Origin: Actinomycetota bacterium
GTDB taxonomy: Bacteria > Actinomycetota > Thermoleophilia > Gaiellales > Gaiellaceae
Direction of reading: 5' to 3'
Assembly: GCA_013812465.1 (NCBI GenBank)
Contig: JACCTK010000032.1
Span: 1-20,557, forward strand
DNA length: 20,557 nt
Part shown: positions 1 through 6,769 of the stretch, piece by piece
Numbering within the stretch: the stretch's first letter is position 1
How the letters are laid out: each line of letters begins with the position of its first letter
Position numbers and translations under genes: made by a program
Notes under the pieces: model-generated
Seen by the model: only the letters and a program-made list of their open reading frames with translations
Database searches by the model: none
Told to the model about the DNA's origin: nothing

Positions 1-2
1 AT

Positions 3-686
3 CGCGTCGGGCCGACGCGGCCTTTCGCCAGCCGCGATTTCCGCGCCCACGGCTCCGGTTCCGGTCGCCACAGTTTCGCCAGGCGGAACTTCAGCGTCGA
101 CGGCCGGTACTTCGATCTCTTCGTGGAGTCGGGCTCTTCCCGTCCGACCTCGAACCGGCTCGCCGAGCTCAACGAGCTCGTCCGCTCGCTCGAGATCGAA
201 GCCGGTGATTTCTACCCGGGACAGGCTGCGCCGGCTCGTTTTCGCCGCGCAGGCGGCTGGGTGACGACGAGCTCGGGAACCGTTGCGGTCGGTCCGAGCA
301 CCTACAGCATCGCCCTGGCGTCGACGGTCCGCTACCGAAACCGCCTCAACGAGTTTCCACCGCACCGGACGCTCGAGCGACTGCCGAGCGACGGGATCAT
401 CGTCTGGATGAGCCTTACCGCCGACAACCGTCATCCGCCCACCGTGCACGATGGAGACCGCGGTCGGCCGGTTCTGAGAGTCGGAGGCTCAGCCTGTGGA
501 TCGTTCGAGGGAGCGCAGGGCGTTCTCACCCTGCAGCTTTCGCGCTTGGCGAGCTCATCAGTACCACGTCCGAGGATGGGTGGTATTCGGCCGCAGCGTC
601 CCACCGGGGCGCAGGTTGCGCGTGCGCGAGAAGAGCTCGCGCGTTCGGAGCTTCCCGCCTGGCCGCATTGGCCGGACCCTTACTGA
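3..686 (+). CDS. Partial hypothetical protein, 5' end outside window, probable internal double frameshift
   Basis: The frame is open from the left edge to a TGA at 684-686; an internal GTG at 123 is only one of several possible starts and the gene very likely begins upstream. I do not recognise a named family. The protein has two similar stretches: near the left edge, an aromatic strand (GRYFDLFVESG) followed by SRPTSNRLAELNELVRSL, and near the end RPTGAQVARAREELARSEL. The aromatic strand that should precede the second helix is missing in the main frame but is readable at 559-594 in the +1 frame (QYHVRGWVVFGR), after which the original frame resumes with RPTGAQ. Two compensating one-base indels are the simplest reading. 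The gene converges on rpmA with 9 nt between the stops. It resembles hypothetical proteins with repeated Y-x-V-x-V-x-FGR...PT motifs that I associate with Thermoleophilia, but that is from memory. Confidence 0.6.
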   Translation, partial: RVGPTRPFASRDFRAHGSGSGRHSFARRNFSVDGRYFDLFVESGSSRPTSNRLAELNELVRSLEIEAGDFYPGQAAPARFRRAGGWVTTSSGTVAVGPSTYSIALASTVRYRNRLNEFPPHRTLERLPSDGIIVWMSLTADNRHPPTVHDGDRGRPVLRVGGSACGSFEGAQGVLTLQLSRLASSSVPRPRMGGIRPQRPTGAQVARAREELARSELPAWPHWPDPY

Positions 687-695
687 AGAGCGCCG

Positions 696-953
696 CTACT
701 CGGCGTCGGCGGTGACCGAGATGAAGCGCTTCTCGCCCGAGCGGCCGAACTCGACAGTCCCCGCCTGCAGCGCGAAGATCGTGTCGTCGCGGCCGAGGCC
801 GGCGCCGGGGCCGGGGCGAAACTTCGTGCCGCGCTGGCGGACGATGATCATCCCGGCCTTGACCGGCTGGCCCGCGAAGACCTTGACGCCGAGGCGCTTC
901 GACTCGGAGTCGCGCCCGTTGCGCGAGGAGCCAAGCCCTTTCTTGTGAGCCAT
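696..953 (-). CDS. rpmA: 50S ribosomal protein L27 (bL27)
   Basis: An 85-residue protein of the normal L27 length, a component of the large ribosomal subunit whose N-terminus reaches toward the peptidyl-transferase centre. The hallmark N-terminus [20 protein letters not shown] is present, followed by GVKVFAGQ, the [12 protein letters not shown] loop and the GEKRFISV end. The start is the ATG at 953-951, not an upstream in-frame codon, because it gives the family N-terminus. It overlaps the rplU stop by one base (TAATG), implying translational coupling. No N-terminal cleavage extension of the Firmicutes type is seen. In many bacteria obgE follows, but here the next gene is convergent and unrelated. 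Confidence 0.97.
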   Translation of the reverse strand: MAHKKGLGSSRNGRDSESKRLGVKVFAGQPVKAGMIIVRQRGTKFRPGPGAGLGRDDTIFALQAGTVEFGRSGEKRFISVTADAE

Positions 954-1498
954 TAGGACTCGTCCTCCTTCGCCGCGATCGCGGACTCGATGGCTGCGAG
1001 CGCGCCCTTTCGCTTGTCTTGACCCTGCTCGTACTCGAGCGCTGCCGCGAGCATCGGGGCGTTCCACTCTGGTGCAGCTTCCTTGATCTCTGCCACCGTC
1101 ATGTTCTCGTAGCCCGTGGGCATGCCCTTGACGCGCTCGGCCTCCTCAGCCGGAGCTGGTTTTGCGGTCTCCGCTTTCGGCGACTCGCGCTTCGCCTTCG
1201 CCCCGATCGACTCGATCTCGATCTGCGTCAGCGACGCTCGAAAGCCGGTATGGCGGCGGTACCCCGTGCGCTTCTTGTACTTCCCGATGCGGATCTTCGG
1301 GCCCTTCACCGCGCCGAGAACCTTGGCCGTGACCTCGACGTCGTTCGGCTCGAGCACCGGCGTCCCGTCTCCGCCCACGAGCAGGACGGCCGGCGCGAAC
1401 GTTGCGCCGTCGTCCTCGGCGATGCGGTCGACCAGCAGCCGCTCGCCCTCGCGGACGCGGTACTGCTTCCCGGCAACCTTGATGATCGCGTAGGTCAT
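953..1498 (-). CDS. rplU: 50S ribosomal protein L21 (bL21) with C-terminal helical extension
   Basis: Residues 1-99 are a standard L21 domain that binds 23S rRNA: the start [17 protein letters not shown], and the basic signature [15 protein letters not shown] at about 73-87. L21 is usually about 100 residues; this one has 181. Residues 100-128 form a charged Ala/Pro/Lys/Glu linker and residues 129-175 a compact predicted helical module with the pattern Y-x-x-M-T-V-x-E-I ... W ... YE-x(5)-RKGAL-x-x-I. This pattern resembles a small actinobacterial helical module I know only from hypothetical proteins; its role is unknown. The ATG at 1498 has no clear Shine-Dalgarno sequence, but the protein start matches the family. 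It is coupled to rpmA by a one-base overlap and lies 77 nt downstream of rne. Confidence 0.95.
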   Translation of the reverse strand: MTYAIIKVAGKQYRVREGERLLVDRIAEDDGATFAPAVLLVGGDGTPVLEPNDVEVTAKVLGAVKGPKIRIGKYKKRTGYRRHTGFRASLTQIEIESIGAKAKRESPKAETAKPAPAEEAERVKGMPTGYENMTVAEIKEAAPEWNAPMLAAALEYEQGQDKRKGALAAIESAIAAKEDES

Positions 1499-1522
1499 GT
1501 CAGTCAGTGGATGGTGGCGGTG

Positions 1523-1538
1523 TCAGGCTGAAGCCTGA
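1523..1538 (-). promoter_or_regulatory. Small hairpin in the rplU leader
   Basis: A perfect 6-bp stem (TCAGGC / GCCTGA) with a 4-nt loop sits in the 77-nt gap, about 25 nt upstream of the rplU start. There is no T-run, so it is not a convincing intrinsic terminator for rne. It could be part of an L21 leader structure; this is inference. Confidence 0.3.
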
Positions 1539-1557
1539 TCCCAGCGTGAGCCGGAGC

Positions 1558-1563
1558 ATGATA
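1558..1563 (-). promoter_or_regulatory. Possible -10 element for rplU-rpmA
   Basis: The minus strand reads TATCAT, one base off the TATAAT consensus, about 60 nt upstream of the rplU start and just after the rne stop codon. No good -35 hexamer is seen 16-19 nt upstream. It would let the ribosomal genes be transcribed apart from rne. Weak evidence. Confidence 0.3.
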
Positions 1564-1575
1564 GCGACTAGTGGT

Positions 1576-4323
1576 CTAGCGACCGCGCGAGCGCGAGTCG
1601 AAGTCCTCGATCCACTCCGACATCGGCACGTACTCGGCCGGCTCCTCGATCACCGCGACCGCGACCGGCGTGTCTGCTTCGGCTGGCGTCGCGGTTTCCC
1701 CGTCACCTTCGCCGTTCGTCGCGGGCTTCTTGCGGTTGCGGCCTCCGCGCGTGCCCCGGCGTGAGCGCTTGCGCTTCGGCTGGCCGTCGGTTGCGGCATC
1801 GCCGTCTGCGCTTGGATCGACCTCGACCTGGAGCTCGGCCTCGGCCTCGGGTTCGGGTTCGGGCTCACGAGTGGGCTCGGGCGCGGGAACGTGGATCCTC
1901 GGAGCCGTCTTACCACGGGCAGGCGCCGGAACGACCGCCTCGCCCTCCGCGACCGCCGCAGCGGCGGCCGGCTTCTTGCGCCCGCGCCCTCCGCGGGTGC
2001 CGCGTCGAGTCCGCTTCTTCTTCGGCTGCTCCTCACCGTCGCCAGCGCCCGCCTCCGCGACCGCGTCGACTTCCTCCGACTCGTCGGATACGTCACCCTC
2101 GAGCTCCGCCTCGAACTCGACGTCTGCCTCCACGTCGGACGGTGCAGCCGTGGCGACATCCTTCTCGGTCGCCTTCTTCCGGCCGGGCGCGCGCGTCGGC
2201 TTCTCCGCTTCGGCCTCGAACGTGATCGGCGTCCCGACCTCAGCCGTCTCGGCAAGCGATGCGTAGGCCACGCCGTCGAGAACGCGGCCGATCGTGACCG
2301 AGACCTTCTTGCCGACAAGCTTGGCTGCGCCGGAGACGACGATCTCCGATCCGTCCACCTTGCCGACGCCGGCCGCCGGGTCGTAAAGCCCCACCTCGAC
2401 GAGCTTGAGCTCGAGCGAGGCGCCTTCCGCGAATGGCGCCGAAGGCTGAAACGTCTCGAGCTTGCCTTGGCCCAGGACCTCGAAGTGATCGAGATGAACG
2501 TGTCCGTTCTCGGACGCCGCTGGAACGAGGAAGAAGCGCCGACGGGCCACTGCCTCGACCTCCTGCAAGCGTTGTCCGCCCGGCCCCGCGAGCAGCGCTA
2601 GGACGCGGGGATGGACACCGATCCGAAAAGCCTGCACCCGCGACCCCTTTGCGACCTCCCGGAGCTTTCGCTCGATCTCCAACGCGTGCGTGGCTTCCGA
2701 GACGACGAAGCCGTCCCCCGCGCACACCACGCACTTGGTCGTGAGGATCTCCCGTGGGCCGTCTGTGACGTTCTGGCGCGTCATCTCCACCAGTCCGAGC
2801 GGCGAGATCTCGACGACGTAGGTCTTCGTCCGATCGCGCTCGAGCTCGCCGCGAAGCGCGTCCTCGACGGTCGAGCGGTTCTTCGGGTTCGCCATGTCGA
2901 TGAAGTCGATGACGATGATCCCGCCGATGTCGCGCAGCCGGAGCTGGCGCACGACTTCCTTCACGGCCTCGAGATTGTTCTTCACGATCGTGTCCTCGAG
3001 TCGGCCTCCCGCGGACTTGCCGCGCGAGCCGACGAAACGGCCGGTGTTGACGTCGATGACGGTGAATGCCTCCGCGTAGTCGAAGACGAGATATCCGCCC
3101 GAGGGCAGGTCGACTCGACGTGCGAGCGTCGAGCGGATCTCCTGCTCGACCCCCGAGGCCTCGAAGAGCGGCGTCTTGTCGCGATAGCGGTGGACGCGCT
3201 CGATCATGTGCGGAGAGGTCTTCTTCAGATAGCTGACGATCCGGCGGTGAGTGCGATCGTCGTCGATCTGAGCCCCGACGAAGTCGCCGGCGAAGAGATC
3301 GCGGACGATGCGGAGCGGAAGCTCGGCCTCCTCGTAGACGAGCTCGGGCGCTGTGGATTCGTCCGCCTTGGCCTGAATCGTCTTCCAGAGACGCTGCAGG
3401 AAAACGAGGTCGCGCTCGATGTCCTCCGCGGACGCGCCCTCGGCGGCGGTGCGCACGATGATGCCTCCGCCCTTCGCGTCGAGCTCTCTCACGATCTCCT
3501 TGAGGCGGGTGCGCTCCTGGTCGTCGAGCCTACGGGAGACCCCCATGCCCTCGCCGTTCGGGACGTAGACGAGAAAGCGACCGGGCAAGGAGAGCTCGGT
3601 CGTCAAGCGGGCGCCCTTCGACTTCATCGGATCCTTCACCGCCTGGACCAACACCGTTTGGCCGCGCTTGATCAGATCCTGGATCTTTCGCGCTCCCTTG
3701 CGGCCTTCGAGCTCGGGGCCGACGATCTCGTCGACGTACAGGAAGCCGTTCTTCTCGAGGCCGATCTCGACAAAGGCCGCTTCCATCCCGGGCAAGACGT
3801 TGTCGACCACGCCCAGGTAGATGTTCCCGGCGATCGAGCGCCGCTCGGGACGCTCCAAGTAGACCTCAGCGATGCGGTCGTCTTCCAGCACCGCGACGCG
3901 CTGCTCGCCGACATCGACCGAGATCAAGAGCTCGCGCTTCGCCGCGGGCAGCGGCGCGCGCCTGGTCGGTGTGCGGCGTCGGGTGGCTCGCTGCGACTTT
4001 CGCTCGGCCGGAGCCCGCGCCGGCTTGCGCTCGCTCGGCTGCCGTTCCGGCTTCTCGCGCGTTGGCTCCTCGGACGGATCTTTGGTCGTCGAAGCCTTCG
4101 CGGGAGCTTCGACGCTCGTCGCGCCTGGCTTCTTCCGTCCGCGCCCTCCGCGGCTTCCGCGGCGGCGCTTCTTCTTCGCGGCGCCCGTCGCCTCTTCCGA
4201 CCCGGCGGCCTCCGGAGCCTTCTCCGCCTCTAGCTCAGGCGGCGCCTCTTCCTCTATGGCTGCGACTTCCTGCGCCGTAGCCGTCTGTTCTTGCTTCCCA
4301 AAGCGAAACCAACGTAGTGGCAA
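1576..4323 (-). CDS. rne: Ribonuclease E/G family endoribonuclease with RGG-like basic patches
   Basis: A 915-residue single-strand-specific, 5'-end-sensing endoribonuclease for mRNA decay and rRNA maturation. The catalytic half spans about residues 130-545: S1 RNA-binding region (GNIYLGVVDNVLPGMEAAFV, about 166-185), 5'-sensor/RNase H-like part, and the DNase I-like domain with the two metal-binding Asp in VIDVNTG (D424) and VIDFIDM (D473). The Zn-link cysteines are in KCVVC (C531, C534). A TRAM-like RNA-binding stretch follows at about 640-690. As in actinobacterial enzymes, the catalytic core sits between disordered Glu/Ala and Arg-rich arms. Three near-identical basic motifs (core RRGxRGGRxRKKP) occur at about residues 50-66, 768-785 and 850-867. 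The start is TTG at 4323, supported by AGGAG nine bases upstream. The rne versus rng name is a convention; the long arms favour RNase E. Confidence 0.95.
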   Translation of the reverse strand: MPLRWFRFGKQEQTATAQEVAAIEEEAPPELEAEKAPEAAGSEEATGAAKKKRRRGSRGGRGRKKPGATSVEAPAKASTTKDPSEEPTREKPERQPSERKPARAPAERKSQRATRRRTPTRRAPLPAAKRELLISVDVGEQRVAVLEDDRIAEVYLERPERRSIAGNIYLGVVDNVLPGMEAAFVEIGLEKNGFLYVDEIVGPELEGRKGARKIQDLIKRGQTVLVQAVKDPMKSKGARLTTELSLPGRFLVYVPNGEGMGVSRRLDDQERTRLKEIVRELDAKGGGIIVRTAAEGASAEDIERDLVFLQRLWKTIQAKADESTAPELVYEEAELPLRIVRDLFAGDFVGAQIDDDRTHRRIVSYLKKTSPHMIERVHRYRDKTPLFEASGVEQEIRSTLARRVDLPSGGYLVFDYAEAFTVIDVNTGRFVGSRGKSAGGRLEDTIVKNNLEAVKEVVRQLRLRDIGGIIVIDFIDMANPKNRSTVEDALRGELERDRTKTYVVEISPLGLVEMTRQNVTDGPREILTTKCVVCAGDGFVVSEATHALEIERKLREVAKGSRVQAFRIGVHPRVLALLAGPGGQRLQEVEAVARRRFFLVPAASENGHVHLDHFEVLGQGKLETFQPSAPFAEGASLELKLVEVGLYDPAAGVGKVDGSEIVVSGAAKLVGKKVSVTIGRVLDGVAYASLAETAEVGTPITFEAEAEKPTRAPGRKKATEKDVATAAPSDVEADVEFEAELEGDVSDESEEVDAVAEAGAGDGEEQPKKKRTRRGTRGGRGRKKPAAAAAVAEGEAVVPAPARGKTAPRIHVPAPEPTREPEPEPEAEAELQVEVDPSADGDAATDGQPKRKRSRRGTRGGRNRKKPATNGEGDGETATPAEADTPVAVAVIEEPAEYVPMSEWIEDFDSRSRGR
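1723..1776 (-). repeat. Copy 3 of RGG-like basic motif inside rne
   Basis: Encodes about residues 850-867 (KRKRSRRGTRGGRNRKKP). It is near identical at protein level to copies at 1969-2022 and 4126-4176. Each copy is bordered by acidic or Ala/Pro-rich disordered sequence. Confidence 0.8.
1969..2022 (-). repeat. Copy 2 of RGG-like basic motif inside rne
   Basis: Encodes about residues 768-785 (KKKRTRRGTRGGRGRKKP), in the C-terminal disordered arm. Differs from the third copy at only a few residues. Confidence 0.8.
4126..4176 (-). repeat. Copy 1 of RGG-like basic motif inside rne
   Basis: Encodes about residues 50-66 (KKKRRRGSRGGRGRKKP), in the N-terminal arm ahead of the S1 domain, mirroring the two C-terminal copies. 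Confidence 0.8.
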
Positions 4324-4332
4324 GGTGTGAAT

Positions 4333-4337
4333 CTCCT
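4333..4337 (-). promoter_or_regulatory. Ribosome binding site deciding the rne TTG start
   Basis: The minus strand reads AGGAG nine bases before the TTG at 4323. It is one of the few clear Shine-Dalgarno sequences in the window and is why TTG is accepted as the start. Confidence 0.7.
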
Positions 4338-4356
4338 CGTGTGATCGCGCGCGAGC

Positions 4357-4379
4357 GGGAAAACGCCGACGGCGTACCC
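4357..4379 (-). promoter_or_regulatory. Leader hairpin upstream of rne, attenuator-like
   Basis: On the minus strand GGG-T-ACGCC-GTC-GGCGT-TTT-CCC can fold into a GC stem with a 3-nt loop, followed directly by a short T-run, some 35-55 nt upstream of the rne start. It could be an attenuator or an RNase target for autoregulation of rne. The T-run is short and itself part of the outer pairing, so this is tentative. Confidence 0.3.
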
Positions 4380-4448
4380 GGGGTCGCGCTGCGGATGTGT
4401 AAAACCATGGTCATGGGACCTGTTCGGCAGTGTAGCTGTCAGTCTTGA

Positions 4449-4643
4449 CTAGGCCGCCGCGGGGCGGAGGCGTGAGCGGCGAGCTCGGACGGCGCGGAGA
4501 CGCTGGGAGAGCCGGGCCCACGCCCATGGCTCGACCTCTCCGTACCGCTTCTCCGTCTGGCCTCGCGTCGATTCGAGGTACTCGAACCATGCGTCGGCTT
4601 CCTCGAGCTGCAGGAGCTCCTCGGCCAACTCGGTGTCCAGCAT
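4449..4643 (-). CDS. Small conserved-looking hypothetical protein
   Basis: A 64-residue protein with no family I can name. It has an acidic helix (LDTELAEELLQLEEADAWFE), then EYLESTRGQTEKRYGEVEPW, and a basic tail WARLSQRLRAVRARRSRL. No membrane segment and no cysteines. The ATG at 4643 is chosen over the in-frame ATG at 4655 because GGAGGGG lies just upstream of the former, whereas the latter has nothing. It stands alone between the inverted repeat that ends the mre-rod block and the rne leader, on the same strand as both. The mixed charge layout (acidic N-terminus, tryptophan-rich middle, arginine-rich C-terminus) suggests a small adaptor or nucleic-acid binder, but that is guesswork. Confidence 0.65.
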   Translation of the reverse strand: MLDTELAEELLQLEEADAWFEYLESTRGQTEKRYGEVEPWAWARLSQRLRAVRARRSRLRPAAA

Positions 4644-4707
4644 CGTCCCCTCCATAATCGGTCCGGGCGCATGCTAGGTCCCGGACCGGACGGAGCGGAT
4701 ACATCGT

Positions 4708-4785
4708 GTCGTAAGGGGGAGGCTTGCCTCGCCCTCGTTCGTCGGTGGCGCTTGCAGGGCGAGGCGTGAGCCTCGCCCTTACGAC
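4708..4785. repeat. Nested inverted repeat (two hairpins), REP/MITE-like, possible terminator
   Basis: Arms at 4708-4735 and 4756-4785 are near-exact reverse complements of each other (outer ends GTCGTAAG / CTTACGAC) around a 20-nt centre. Each arm also folds on itself: the right arm contains a perfect 10-bp stem AGGGCGAGGC / GCCTCGCCCT with a GTGA loop (4756-4779), and the left arm the same stem with one mismatch. The TAA stop of the upstream gene (4781-4779) is part of the outer end. It lies where the mre-rod transcript would end, so it may act as a terminator even without a T-run. Confidence 0.75.
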
Positions 4786-5582
4786 GATCCCGAGAGTCTT
4801 CCCTGGAGCCTGCGCAAGAGCTCGGCGAGCGCCAACGTCCCGCCGGCCGCGACCGCGGCGTTGACCAGCGGCACGGGGAGGAAGCGGGTGGCTGAGCGGG
4901 CGGCGGCACGGAGCGCGAAGCTCGCTGCGAGCGTCGCTCCCGCGACGGCCGCCGGCGGAAGCTCCTTCTGTGCCTCAGAACCTTCGGTTGCTCGCAGCGA
5001 CGAGAGCATCCGGAGCTGCGTGAGAGTGATCAACGGCCGCGCGGGGCCCCGTCTTCGGGTCCCGACCGCGCCGAGTAGCGCAGCGCGCGCGACTGCGGTG
5101 ACGACGACGCCCGACTCGACGGAGCGTTCCAAGAGAGGAACCCGCGCAGCAAGCGCCTCGGGATGCGCGACCGAACGAGCGATCGCCCTCGCGATGTCCG
5201 GTACGGGGAAGCCCTCTCCCGCACGGCACTCGACGACGAAAGGCGAGAGGACGAATAATGGGCGCCAGTTGGCCTGTGGCCAGAGCTGGACGAAGACCAC
5301 TGGAGTTCCGACGGCGTCTGCCGCGCGGACGAGCGCATCCTCGGGAGCAGCGGGATCGCCCGCGAGTATCCGGACGACCACCTCGGCGCCTGCGATGCTC
5401 GGCGGGTCACGCACCACGACGGCGCCTGGCTCGGCGCCCGCGCCGAGCTCGCGTGCAAGCTGCTCTGCGAGCGTCCCGCTGACCACGACTGCGCCGACCG
5501 GATCCTCAGCCTTCTTGTCCTGCACCGTTCGCACCGCCTCGCGGGCCTCGAGCGCCACAGCGGTGAGTCCGGCCCTCTTCAC
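4779..5582 (-). CDS. DUF697-like uncharacterised protein coupled to rodA
   Basis: A 267-residue protein I cannot assign to a characterised family. Residues about 25-125 look like an alternating strand/helix fold (AVVVSGTLAEQL, GAVVVRD, VGTPVVFVQLW), reminiscent of a nucleotide-binding fold, but no Walker A/GxxxxGKS is visible. Residues about 183-262 (ITLTQLRMLSSL ... PPAAVAGATLAASFALRAAA ... VNAAVAAGGTLALAELLRRL) resemble the DUF697 domain found at the C-terminus of some GTPase-like membrane-associated proteins, and form amphipathic or membrane-dipping helices. The GTG start at 5582 overlaps the rodA stop by four bases (GTGA). The stop codon is supplied by an inverted repeat. Its coupling to rodA makes a cell-wall elongation role plausible; that is inference from position only. 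Confidence 0.8.
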   Translation of the reverse strand: MKRAGLTAVALEAREAVRTVQDKKAEDPVGAVVVSGTLAEQLARELGAGAEPGAVVVRDPPSIAGAEVVVRILAGDPAAPEDALVRAADAVGTPVVFVQLWPQANWRPLFVLSPFVVECRAGEGFPVPDIARAIARSVAHPEALAARVPLLERSVESGVVVTAVARAALLGAVGTRRRGPARPLITLTQLRMLSSLRATEGSEAQKELPPAAVAGATLAASFALRAAARSATRFLPVPLVNAAVAAGGTLALAELLRRLQGRLSGSS

Positions 5583-6769
5583 TGAAGCGATCTTCTGGCG
5601 GGCGCGCCGCGGGCGTGGATGCCCTGCAGGACGCCGATCATGAGCAGGTTCGCCACCATCGAGCTTCCACCGACCGTGACGAACGGAAGCGGGATGCCGG
5701 TCACGGGCGCGACGCCCATCGTCATGCCGACGTTGACGAACACCTGGAAAACGAGGGCGAAGACAAGGCCGCCTGCGACGACCGCGCCGTAGAGATCGCC
5801 TGCGACCGTGATGACTCTGAGTCCGCGCCAGATGACCAGGAGATAGAGGAGCAGGAGGATCGACGAGCCCACGAAGCCGCGCTGCTCGGCGAGCGAGGCG
5901 AATGCGAAGTCGGTGGCGTGCTCGGGAAGGAAGTCGAGCCGCGTCTGGCTCGCCTCCGTCGTGCCGCGGCCCGTCAGGCCACCGGCGCCGACTGCGGTGA
6001 CCGACTGGTTGACGTTCCACGTGAGCCCGCTCGGATCACGGTCGCGGTCGACGAGCCCGGTGAGTCGATCGGTCTGATACGGCTTCAGCACCTCGACCCC
6101 CGCTGCGGGCAGGAGCCAGAGCACGGAGAGGATCACGAGGAACGAGACGACGAGCAGCGTCAGCAGCTGTCGCCAGCGGACGCCGACGAAGAAGAGGAGC
6201 GAGAACAGCGCGGCCGAGTAGACGAGCGCGGTCCCGAGATCCGGCTGCAGGAAGACGAGCAGAATGGGGGCGGTTCCCAGCCCGACCGCGTAGAGGAGAG
6301 TCCGCCAGCGCGTCACCCTGCCCGCGCGCTCGACCAGGAAGCCCGCCAGCGCGAGCACGAAGAGCACCTTTCCGAGCTCGGAGGGTTGGAACTGGATGAA
6401 GCCGAGATCGATCCAACGCTTGGAGCCCCGGATCGTCTCGGCGACGAGGAAGACGAGGAACATCAGGGCAAGCGTCGTGCCGTACAAAGCCCGCCAGTGC
6501 CGCCGGGCAAGGTCGATCGGGACGAGGGTGGCGGCGATCAGTGCGACGAGCCCGATTCCGGCGGCGATCGCCTGGCGCACGAGGTAGTAGCTCGGCTCTC
6601 CCGGAACGTCGAAGCGGGTGATCCCGGCCACGACCCAGAGGCCATACCCGACCAGTGCGAACGCGGTGGCGAGCAGGATCCAGTCGAGCCGGAGCGCGAA
6701 GGCGAGCGGGTGGGACTCGGCGCGCGGCGCTGCGGTCCTGATCCGGGGGCGTGCGGCAGCTTCGATCAT
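5579..6769 (-). CDS. rodA: RodA, SEDS-family peptidoglycan glycosyltransferase
   Basis: A 396-residue polytopic membrane protein that polymerises lipid II into glycan strands during elongation, working with PBP2. About ten hydrophobic segments are visible, beginning at residue 28. SEDS signatures include GSKRWIDLGFIQFQPSELGK (about 115-134), FLQPDLGTA, the loop with GLTGRGTTEASQTRLDFLPE, and HATDFAFASLAEQRGF, where D287 matches the invariant catalytic-site Asp. The C-terminal GIPLPFVTVGGSS is also typical. The ATG at 6769 overlaps the mrdA stop by one base (TGATG), and the end overlaps the next gene by four bases. RodA rather than FtsW is chosen because it sits in an mreBCD-PBP2 cluster. Confidence 0.96.
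   Translation of the reverse strand: MIEAAARPRIRTAAPRAESHPLAFALRLDWILLATAFALVGYGLWVVAGITRFDVPGEPSYYLVRQAIAAGIGLVALIAATLVPIDLARRHWRALYGTTLALMFLVFLVAETIRGSKRWIDLGFIQFQPSELGKVLFVLALAGFLVERAGRVTRWRTLLYAVGLGTAPILLVFLQPDLGTALVYSAALFSLLFFVGVRWRQLLTLLVVSFLVILSVLWLLPAAGVEVLKPYQTDRLTGLVDRDRDPSGLTWNVNQSVTAVGAGGLTGRGTTEASQTRLDFLPEHATDFAFASLAEQRGFVGSSILLLLYLLVIWRGLRVITVAGDLYGAVVAGGLVFALVFQVFVNVGMTMGVAPVTGIPLPFVTVGGSSMVANLLMIGVLQGIHARGAPARRSLQ

Noticed and set aside
496..948. 150-codon plus-strand frame running across the end of the left gene into rpmA
   Set aside because: Only its short segment at 559-594 is protein-like, explained by frameshifts; the rest is antisense to rpmA.
2611..4233. 540-codon open frame on the plus strand
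   Set aside because: It is antisense to rne and exists because third-position GC bias removes stops on the opposite strand; the translation matches no family and rne is unmistakable.
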